DNA from: SAT2750 sp964476375
GTDB taxonomy: Bacteria; Planctomycetota; Planctomycetia; Pirellulales; Pirellulaceae
NCBI GenBank assembly: GCA_964476375.1
Contig: CAYYZW010000095.1
Location: 1 to 5,035 of the forward strand
DNA length: 5,035 nucleotides
Reading direction: 5' to 3'
Shown here: piece by piece, positions 1 through 5,035 of the stretch
Layout of the letters: every line of letters starts with the position of its first letter
Position numbering within the stretch: the stretch's first letter is position 1
Made by a program: the position numbers and the translations under genes
The notes under the pieces: model-generated
The model's database searches: none
The model's input: the letters and a program-made list of their open reading frames with translations, nothing else
What the model was told of the DNA's origin: nothing

Positions 1-810
1 TGCTGTAGGTGGCTCGACATGGCGAGGCGTGGGACGCGGAACAGGCCGTGCCGATGGTCGGTTCTTTCCCATGGCCGGTTTATCTTTCCCGGCCGACACG
101 GTGCTGGCGGGCGGCTTGCCATTCGTCCTGGCGACGGAACCTTTCTTGTTACCCATCAGAACATAGATGATCGATAAAGCACCGATCAGGACAACTGACC
201 CGGCAACAACGACAATCAGGTTGCGATGGTTCTCGGAACGAGACGCAGCTATCACGTCGGCAGTGGAACCCTTGCCGCTCCTCCTCGGAAGCTCCACCGG
301 AGACGGGGGAGGAGGCGTACTTGGGACCACCTCTGCAACCGGGATTGGAGAGACCCTCGCGGCCAGGTGGGAGGGAGCAAAGGGGTCCTGCTGCGCCATG
401 CCAGCAGCCGCCTTCCCTGTCGGAACCGGGGCCACTGGCTGCGGATCGGGATCCTCCAGGAGGACCGGCATCAGGGAGGATCCATCGACCGAGTCGATAT
501 CGGCGTTCGATAACGCCAGGTCCTTGTGAGGGACAGCCCCATCAACCAGCAATTGGTCGTAGGCAGCGCGCTTGGCAGGATCGGTCAGGCAGGCCCTGGC
601 GTCGGCCAGTTGGTCAAGCAACTCGGCCCAGACCGTCGCATGAGAGCCAGGTCGATGAGTCCGCACCCGGGCCATGGTCATCTCTGCCATGGCCTCGATC
701 ACCGAGGTGTCTGTCTCACCGGAGGCGACACCAATCATCTCGTAATAGGACGGCACAGTCCCCTGATAGCTGATTTCCAGCCATTCTTCGTAAGGGTTCA
801 AACTACTCAT
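1..810 (-). CDS. J-like domain membrane protein, planctomycete type (3' end missing)
   Basis: A frame open for 270 codons runs from ATG at 810-808 off the left edge, so the C-terminus is missing. Residues 5-88 form a DnaJ-like module: NPYEEWL at 5-11, YYEMIGV at 22-28 (compare YYELLGV of J domains), then helices ending ARACLTDPAKRAAYDQLL at 71-88, the usual J-domain helix III/IV ending. The HPD tripeptide needed to stimulate DnaK is absent; HRPG stands at 52-55, so classical co-chaperone activity is doubtful. Residues 92-196 are a Pro/Ala-rich, probably disordered linker with PPPP at 166-169. Residues 198-219 are a clear transmembrane helix, followed by a basic Pro/Lys/Arg-rich tail from 220. 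The J-like part is probably cytosolic and the tail on the other side of the membrane (inference). The 810 start is chosen because relatives begin just before NPYEEWL; a GAGG lies 11 bases upstream (825-822). An in-frame ATG at 837-835 would add nine residues but has no ribosome site. Function unknown. Confidence 0.88.
   Translation of the reverse strand, partial: MSSLNPYEEWLEISYQGTVPSYYEMIGVASGETDTSVIEAMAEMTMARVRTHRPGSHATVWAELLDQLADARACLTDPAKRAAYDQLLVDGAVPHKDLALSNADIDSVDGSSLMPVLLEDPDPQPVAPVPTGKAAAGMAQQDPFAPSHLAARVSPIPVAEVVPSTPPPPSPVELPRRSGKGSTADVIAASRSENHRNLIVVVAGSVVLIGALSIIYVLMGNKKGSVARTNGKPPASTVSAGKDKPAMGKNRPSARPVPRPTPRHVEPPTA
154..219 (-). other. Transmembrane helix of the leftward protein
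   Basis: Residues 198-219 are uninterrupted hydrophobic or small residues (Val, Ile, Leu, Ala, Gly, with Ser and Tyr), flanked by NHRN before and GNKKG after. This is the only membrane segment in the visible part. It is too far from the N-terminus to be a signal peptide, so a single-pass anchor is the natural reading. Confidence 0.85.
547..798 (-). other. J-like domain lacking HPD (residues 5-88 of the leftward protein)
   Basis: This segment encodes the conserved N-terminal module. Seen directly: an entry motif with W10, the Y22-Y23-E24 and G27-V28 pair of J-domain helix I, a predicted helix at about 36-51, the turn HRPG at 52-55 where HPD would normally sit, and the closing helix with Y84-D85. 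From family knowledge, planctomycete proteins often carry this module at the N-terminus ahead of variable linkers and membrane segments. Its ligand is not known to me. Confidence 0.75.
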
Positions 811-853
811 AAACCGAGAAACCTCGCCAAAACCCATTTTCGCGGCGGATACC

Positions 854-865
854 AGCGGCGCCGCT
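854..865. repeat. 12-bp perfect palindrome AGCGGCGCCGCT
   Basis: The twelve bases read the same on both strands. They sit between the two genes, downstream of the candidate leftward promoter. Such a site could be a dimeric regulator operator or simply GC-rich chance; the flanking bases do not extend the symmetry. There is no T-tract, so it is not a terminator. Confidence 0.5.
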
Positions 866-885
866 CCACGTGTGGCTTCCTTGCC

Positions 886-915
886 ATCGTACGCCGAATA
901 TTGCCTGGATGACAA
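886..915 (-). promoter_or_regulatory. Candidate sigma70-like promoter for the leftward J-like gene
   Basis: On the minus strand TTGTCA (915-910, five of six bases of TTGACA) is followed after 18 bases by TACGAT (891-886, four of six of TATAAT). The predicted start of transcription would be near 880, giving a leader of about 70 bases that includes the palindrome at 854-865. Planctomycete promoter consensus is not well known to me, so this is a match to the general bacterial pattern only. Confidence 0.3.
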
Positions 916-1003
916 GCGATGTTCTGTTTCCCGGTCATTCTCGATGCCCCGGCCGAAGAAACAGGCGAATTTTACCGGTTAAGAAGGAACCTCTCGCTGA
1001 GAC

Positions 1004-1031
1004 TTGTCGTCCAAGACGTCAGGGGGATAAT
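1004..1031 (+). promoter_or_regulatory. Candidate sigma70-like promoter for the A2M gene
   Basis: TTGTCG (1004-1009, four of six bases of TTGACA) is followed after 16 bases by GATAAT (1026-1031, five of six of TATAAT). Transcription would start near 1038, leaving a leader of about 40 bases before the ATG at 1078 and about 13 before the alternative ATG at 1051. This favours the 1078 start. It is an eye-made consensus match, not proof. Confidence 0.4.
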
Positions 1032-1077
1032 AACAACGAGTCGTCATTTCATGATTCAACCTTTGCGGAAACAAAAA

Positions 1078-1164
1078 ATGAAACGCTTTTCTTTTTTTTC
1101 TGCCGTCGTCGTCCTCTTCCTGCTTGCCGGCTGGACATTCCACCAGGCACGACCGGCGAAAGCT
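1078..1164 (+). other. Signal peptide of the A2M protein
   Basis: Residues 1-29 show a basic start (MKR), a hydrophobic core at about 6-18 rich in Phe, Val and Leu, and a likely signal peptidase I site A27-K28-A29 before D30. The core ends in LLAG at 15-18, which resembles a lipobox, but the next residue is Trp instead of the Cys that lipoproteins need. Export by Sec into the periplasm is therefore predicted, without a lipid anchor. The segment contains a run of eight T at 1092-1099. Confidence 0.85.
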
Positions 1165-4100
1165 GACATTGCCGACGACCGGGCAACTGCCCAGGCGGCC
1201 ATGAAGAACGGGAATTTCAAGGACGCCTATGACCTTTTCCGCACGATCTGTCTCTCGGAGGAAGCGAATGGAAGGCTGGTGGCAGGGGACTATGTCAACG
1301 CGGTCACCTGCCTCAACCAGCTTGGCCGACTGACAGAGTTTGATGACCTCTCCGAGCAGACGGTGGCGGCACACGCTGACAACTGGCACGTGCTACGACA
1401 GGTCGCGGACCAGATGCTAACGGTGCAGCACTGGGGATTCCGCGTGGCCGGCGAGTTCCAGCGAGGACAGCGGCGCGGGGGAGGGATGGTTGCCAACAGC
1501 GTGGAACGCGACCGGCTTCGCGCCCTGCAGCTTTACGTGCAGGCACTGCCCCTGGTCGCCGCCGAACAGAACAAGCAGGACGCTGCCAGTTTCTACCTGG
1601 GACTTTCCTCGGCCCTGCTCAACGGCCGCGGTTACCAGGAATCCTGGCGACTCCAGTACCTGAGCGATATCGCCGAGTTACCTGATTACAGCGATGGATA
1701 CCCCCGGTACCGGACTGGCCTGGGAGCCCCGGTCGATGAAGATGGAAACCCGATCTACCACCAGCGGGTGCGGCAATGGCAGGAAGCCGAGACCGATGGC
1801 CAGCGCTGGCGCTGGGCCCTGGACCAGGTTGTCGAGAACAATCCCGGCCAGCAAAATGCCATGCTCTGGCAGTTTGCCCGGTTCTGCCAGGAGCAGTTTG
1901 GTGTCCAGACCATGCTGGAATCACCCGGGCACTTTCGCGGCGGGATGGGCATGGAAATAGGAGGGAGTGGAACGGATGCGCCCCGTGAAAGTGGCGCCTA
2001 CCAGCTTCATACCCTGACAGATACCGAGACAATTGCCCGCCTGGCCTCGGGGATCAAGCGATTCGATTTGCCCGACGAGTTTAACTACATCCGGATTTAC
2101 GAGCAGCTTGCCGGATCCCAGCAAGGATCCTACCGTCGCGACGCTGAGGACCAGCTCGGTTACATCCTGGAAAACCGCCGCCAGTTTCCACGCGCCGCCG
2201 ACCACTGGCGCGCGATCATCAAGGATGATCCCGCCAGAGTGGATGATGACGCCCATCATAATCTCCAGCAGATTGTCGGCGACTGGGGAGCAATTGAACC
2301 GGTCCAGCCACAGGCTGCCGGCCAGGCAGTCGAGTTCGGGTTCCGTTTTCGCAATGCCAAGCAGGTCCGCTTCACGGCTCACCAGGTTCACGTCGACAAG
2401 TTACTTGCTGATGCCAAGCAATACCTGCTCTCCAATCCCCGTCAATTCGACTGGCAGAAAATCCAGATCCAGAATCTTGGCTGGCAAATGATCGAGGAGA
2501 ACCAGACGCAGTACATCGGGGAACAGGTGGCAGAGTGGTCTGTCGACCTGGAACCGCGACAGAACCACTTCGACCGTCTCGTGATGATCGAGACGCCGCT
2601 GGACGAGGGAGGAGCGTATCTGATCACCTCCAAAACCGGTTCGGGAAACGAGACCAAGGTGGTCCTCTGGGTCGACAACACGTCGATCGTGGTGAAGTCG
2701 ATATCCGGCGGGAGCTACTACTTCCTGGCCGATGCACGAACCGGCGACCCGGTCCCGGGACTCGACGTGGAGTTCTTTGGCTTCCGGCAGGAACGAAAAA
2801 ACAACATCTTCTCGGTCAAGACCAGTCTCTTCAAGGAGAAAACAGATGCCCAGGGCCAGGTCTTTCCCAGTGCCCAGCAATTATCGGAAAACTACCAGTG
2901 GATGGTTGTCGCCCGGAACGACAAGGGGCGGCTGGCCTACCTGGGATTCAGCGGGGTCTGGTCCGGACAGTCCCACGACGAGCAATACAACCTGACCCGC
3001 ATTTTCTGTATCACCGACCGGCCGGTCTACCGGCCCGAGCAAAAGGTCCAGTTCAAGGCCTGGCTCCGCAAGGCACAGTACGACAAGGAGGATGTTTCTC
3101 AGTTTGCCGGCAAGTCCGTGCAGGTCGAGATATTTAATCCCAAGAACGAGCGGGTTTACCAGCAACAGCTCACCGCGGATGAATATGGCGGCGTGTCCGG
3201 AGAACTGGAATTGCCGGGCGATGCCACGCTGGGAATGTACCAGGTTGTTTTTCATGCCAGGGGTATCCGTGGCGGAAGCAGTTTCCGCGTCGAGGAGTAC
3301 AAGAAACCCGAGTTTGAAGTCACGATCGATGCTCCCGCCGAGCCGGTGATGCTTGGGGAAGTTGTCACGGCGAAAGTGAATGCCCGCTACTACTTCGGGT
3401 CCCCGGTGACCGAGGCAACGGTCAAGATCAAGGTCCTGCGGACACATCACGAGCAGAACTGGTTCCCGATCGCGCCCTGGGACTGGTGCTTCGGATCGGG
3501 CTACTGGTGGTTCTCTTACGACTACCCCTGGTACCCCGGCTACCAGAACTGGGTGGGCTGCATGCGCCCCTCTCCCTGGTGGTGGCCGATGCACCAGGAT
3601 CCCCCCGAGGTGGTGATGGAAATGGAAACCGATATTCTTCCGGACGGGACCGTCAGCGTCGAGATCGATACCGCGCTGGCCCAGGCACTGCATGGGAACT
3701 CGGACCACAAGTATGAGATCACGGCCGAGGTCCGGGACCAGTCACGGCGGACGATCATCGGCCAGAACAGCATCCTGGTTGCCCAGCAGCCGTTCAAGGT
3801 CTTCAGCTGGGTCGACCGTGGTTACTACCAGGTGGGTCAGACAATCGGGGCGCATTTCCAGGCACAGACGCTCGACCAGAAGCCGGTCCGTGGCGAGGGT
3901 CTGCTGAAACTGCTGCGGATCACTTATGACCGCCGCAATCAGCCGGTGGAGACGGTCGTCCGCAAGTGGGATGTAGAAACCGGCGCTGACGGGGAAACAG
4001 AACAGCAGATTGCCGCCTCGGCACCGGGGCAGTACCGGCTCTCGCTGGAACTGACCGACAGCGAGGGACATACGATCGAGGGGGGATATATCTTCACGAT

Positions 4101-5035
4101 TGTCGGGGAGGGTTTTGACGGCCGCAAGTTCCGTTTCAACGACCTGGAACTGATCCCCGACAAGCAAGAGTACCAGCCTGGTGAGACGGTGAACCTGCAA
4201 ATTAACACCAACCGTCCGGACAGTACCGTGCTGTTGTTCGTCAGGCCAGCCAATGGCGTCTATCTCAAGCCCCAGGTCGTACAGATGAACGGCAAGAGCA
4301 CGATCGAGAAAATCACCATCAGCAAGAAGGACATGCCCAATTTCTTTATCGAGGCCGTCACGGTCAGTAACGGCCAGGTCCACCAGCAGGCCAAGGAGAT
4401 TATTGTTCCCCCCGAGAAACGGGTCCTGAACCTCGAGGTCATCCCCAGCGCCGCAGAGTACAAGCCAGGTGAGGAAGCAACCGTGCGCGTTCACATGACC
4501 GATATCCACGGGGAGAATTTTGTCGGCTCCACGGTGATCTCGGTCTATGACAAGTCGGTGGAATATATTTCCGGGGGAAGCAATGTCCCGGATATCAAAG
4601 AGTTTTTCTGGAAATGGCGGCGGAATCACCACCCCTCCCATTCTTCCAACCTTGTCCATCACGAACAGGTTATTTCTTTCGGTGACCTGGATATGATGCC
4701 GATCGGGATTTTCGGCGACACGGTGGCCGAGGACATGGATCTGCTCTTGCGAGGTCGCAACGGCCTCACGGAGAGGGCAGCGCGGTTCAAAAGCGGCATG
4801 GGTGGCGGAATGGGTGGTGGCATGGGTGGCATGGGTGGAAACCGTGCATTCGGCGGCAGAGGAGGCCCGGGCGGTGTTGGAATGATGATGGATGCCGCTA
4901 TGGAAGACGGGGCGGAGATGGAAATGGCAGGCGGAATGGGAGGCATGTTAGCGGCCAACACCGTGGCGGCACCCGGTGCGCTGCCCGGACTTGCCGAGGC
5001 GACCGTCCGCACGAACTTTGCCGACACCGCGTTCT
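1078..5035 (+). CDS. Alpha-2-macroglobulin family protein, large planctomycete type (3' end missing)
   Basis: The frame is open for 1319 codons to the right edge. Bacterial A2Ms are envelope proteins thought to inhibit proteases by bait cleavage and trapping. Order seen: signal peptide 1-29; mostly helical extension about 30-400 of no recognised family, with TPR-like stretches (36-55, 362-381); a beta-rich region leading to an MG1-like domain about 535-636 (DARTGDPVPGLDVEFFGFR at 552-570); MG2 about 640-735 with the hallmark TDRPVYRP at 646-653; MG3 from VEEYKKPEFEV at 738-748, holding a Trp-rich insertion at 795-836; MG4-like about 900-1018; bait-region domain from about 1022, with EYQPGE and later YKPGEE, then VYDKSVEYI at 1156-1164; a Gly/Met segment; then VRTNFADTAF at 1310-1319, matching the strand before the A2M core. 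The thioester domain would lie beyond the edge, so its CxEQ motif cannot be judged. The start at 1078 has only a weak GGAA at 1067-1070; an in-frame ATG at 1051 would give a longer, more basic signal peptide. Family call very secure; exact target unknown. Confidence 0.95.
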   Translation, partial: MKRFSFFSAVVVLFLLAGWTFHQARPAKADIADDRATAQAAMKNGNFKDAYDLFRTICLSEEANGRLVAGDYVNAVTCLNQLGRLTEFDDLSEQTVAAHADNWHVLRQVADQMLTVQHWGFRVAGEFQRGQRRGGGMVANSVERDRLRALQLYVQALPLVAAEQNKQDAASFYLGLSSALLNGRGYQESWRLQYLSDIAELPDYSDGYPRYRTGLGAPVDEDGNPIYHQRVRQWQEAETDGQRWRWALDQVVENNPGQQNAMLWQFARFCQEQFGVQTMLESPGHFRGGMGMEIGGSGTDAPRESGAYQLHTLTDTETIARLASGIKRFDLPDEFNYIRIYEQLAGSQQGSYRRDAEDQLGYILENRRQFPRAADHWRAIIKDDPARVDDDAHHNLQQIVGDWGAIEPVQPQAAGQAVEFGFRFRNAKQVRFTAHQVHVDKLLADAKQYLLSNPRQFDWQKIQIQNLGWQMIEENQTQYIGEQVAEWSVDLEPRQNHFDRLVMIETPLDEGGAYLITSKTGSGNETKVVLWVDNTSIVVKSISGGSYYFLADARTGDPVPGLDVEFFGFRQERKNNIFSVKTSLFKEKTDAQGQVFPSAQQLSENYQWMVVARNDKGRLAYLGFSGVWSGQSHDEQYNLTRIFCITDRPVYRPEQKVQFKAWLRKAQYDKEDVSQFAGKSVQVEIFNPKNERVYQQQLTADEYGGVSGELELPGDATLGMYQVVFHARGIRGGSSFRVEEYKKPEFEVTIDAPAEPVMLGEVVTAKVNARYYFGSPVTEATVKIKVLRTHHEQNWFPIAPWDWCFGSGYWWFSYDYPWYPGYQNWVGCMRPSPWWWPMHQDPPEVVMEMETDILPDGTVSVEIDTALAQALHGNSDHKYEITAEVRDQSRRTIIGQNSILVAQQPFKVFSWVDRGYYQVGQTIGAHFQAQTLDQKPVRGEGLLKLLRITYDRRNQPVETVVRKWDVETGADGETEQQIAASAPGQYRLSLELTDSEGHTIEGGYIFTIVGEGFDGRKFRFNDLELIPDKQEYQPGETVNLQINTNRPDSTVLLFVRPANGVYLKPQVVQMNGKSTIEKITISKKDMPNFFIEAVTVSNGQVHQQAKEIIVPPEKRVLNLEVIPSAAEYKPGEEATVRVHMTDIHGENFVGSTVISVYDKSVEYISGGSNVPDIKEFFWKWRRNHHPSHSSNLVHHEQVISFGDLDMMPIGIFGDTVAEDMDLLLRGRNGLTERAARFKSGMGGGMGGGMGGMGGNRAFGGRGGPGGVGMMMDAAMEDGAEMEMAGGMGGMLAANTVAAPGALPGLAEATVRTNFADTAF
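3460..3585 (+). other. Tryptophan-rich insertion in the MG3 region of the A2M protein
   Basis: Residues 795-836 hold ten tryptophans (795, 801, 803, 810, 811, 818, 825, 834, 835, 836), five tyrosines and two cysteines (804, 828). It sits between an ordinary MG-type strand (PVTEATVKIKVLR, 776-788) and a return to normal beta sequence at about 843. From memory, related planctomycete A2Ms carry a similar aromatic block, but this was not checked. Surface loops for carbohydrate, peptidoglycan or membrane contact are possible roles; this is inference. Confidence 0.85.
4570..5004 (+). other. Bait-region equivalent of the A2M protein
   Basis: In vertebrate A2M the bait region lies between a VDxSV strand of MG6 and the VRKYFPETW strand. 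Here the matching landmarks are VYDKSV (1156-1161) and VRTNFADTAF (1310-1319), so residues about 1165-1309 occupy the bait position. The segment starts with a Trp/Arg/His stretch (FFWKWRRNHH at 1176-1185), has five His within 1184-1195, an acidic patch near 1214-1221, and then Gly/Met low complexity from 1240 to 1290. Few strongly preferred protease sites are seen in the Gly/Met part; Arg and Lys occur at 1225-1238 and at 1256 and 1261. Confidence 0.7.
4795..4839 (+). repeat. Short tandem GGN-ATG-GGT-GGN repeats coding for Gly/Met
   Basis: Fifteen codons made only of Gly and Met encode residues 1240-1254 in the pattern GMGGGMGGGMGGMGG. The DNA units are degenerate copies of ggcatgggtggc. A further, less regular Gly/Met part follows around 4882-4950. 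The repeats lie inside the bait-equivalent region and stay in frame, so length changes by whole units would be tolerated. Confidence 0.85.

Larger units (their letters stand above)
811..1077. other. Divergent intergenic region
   Basis: This stretch lies between the two divergent starts and I see no separate gene in it. Both neighbouring frames stay open for some distance into it: the leftward frame up to a stop at 981-979, and the rightward frame from after a stop at 910-912, with in-frame ATGs at 919 and 1051. The translations of these extensions do not look like either protein family. It holds candidate promoters for both genes, a GC-rich palindrome at 854-865, and a CACGTG hexamer at 867-872. 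No tRNA, riboswitch or terminator hairpin with a T-tract was recognised. Confidence 0.7.

Noticed and set aside
167..912. Several plus-strand open frames of 95 to 150 codons
   Set aside because: They overlap the leftward J-like gene, which has clear family motifs. Their translations are Arg/Pro/Ser-rich, as expected for shadow frames.
811..978. Extension of the leftward gene into the intergenic region, including ATG at 837
   Set aside because: The frame is open, but the added translation does not resemble the family, and no ribosome site precedes the 837 ATG. The family's usual N-terminus matches the 810 start.
919..1050. Upstream in-frame ATG at 919 for the A2M gene
   Set aside because: It would bury the signal peptide about 50 residues inside the protein and lies upstream of the candidate promoter. 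The start at 1078, or possibly 1051, fits export better.
979..1389. 136-codon minus-strand frame crossing the A2M start
   Set aside because: It covers the candidate promoter and the signal peptide of the A2M gene on the opposite strand and has no recognisable domain.
1885..1896. CQEQ at residues 270-273 of the A2M protein, resembling the CxEQ thioester motif
   Set aside because: The thioester of A2Ms lies in the thioester domain far downstream of the bait region. This copy is in the N-terminal helical extension and lacks that domain context, so it is taken as chance.
2881..3708. 275-codon open frame on the minus strand
   Set aside because: It is antisense to the MG2 and MG3 regions of the A2M gene, with a low-information translation and no recognisable motif.
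3742..4662. 306-codon open frame on the minus strand
   Set aside because: It lies wholly opposite the A2M coding frame, whose family motifs are clear there. Its translation shows no family features, and GC-rich codon use produces such antisense frames.
4659..5027. Pro/Met-rich minus-strand frame of 122 codons
   Set aside because: Its Pro-rich repeats are just the reverse complement of the Gly/Met codons of the A2M bait region.

Overview
The window shows two divergent, partial protein-coding genes separated by a 267-bp intergenic region. Both protein types point to a planctomycete (Planctomycetota, possibly a Pirellula-like lineage). The leftward gene begins with the 'NPYEEWL...YYE-hydrophobic-GV...ARxCLxxPxKRxAYD' N-terminal domain, a degenerate J-like module that I know mainly from planctomycete proteins. 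The rightward gene is a very large alpha-2-macroglobulin (A2M) family protein with the long N-terminal extension typical of planctomycete versions. The organism assignment is inference from family knowledge; no rRNA or other phylogenetic marker is present.

Layout: (1) positions 1-810, minus strand: a J-like membrane protein with a proline-rich linker and one transmembrane helix, cut by the left edge. (2) 811-1077: the divergent intergenic region, with one plausible sigma70-type promoter in each direction, a 12-bp perfect GC palindrome, and an 11-mer that recurs inverted (one mismatch) over both candidate -35 boxes. (3) 1078-5035, plus strand: one open frame of 1319 complete codons with no stop, cut by the right edge. 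It encodes an exported A2M-like protein: signal peptide, helical N-terminal extension, MG1-like and MG2 domains, an MG3 region carrying a tryptophan-rich insertion, an MG4-like region, and the bait-region domain, which contains a Gly/Met low-complexity segment. The sequence ends at the 'VRTNFADTAF' strand that leads into the A2M core, so the thioester domain, if there is one, lies outside the window.

How they may work together: bacterial A2Ms are envelope proteins thought to trap foreign proteases after bait cleavage. The neighbour is a membrane-anchored J-like protein without the HPD motif. A shared envelope role or shared regulation is possible from the divergent arrangement, but nothing in the sequence proves it. 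The most unusual features are inside the A2M protein: ten tryptophans in 42 residues, a protease-bait position filled with Gly/Met repeats and a His cluster, and a lipobox-like signal peptide with Trp where lipoproteins have Cys.
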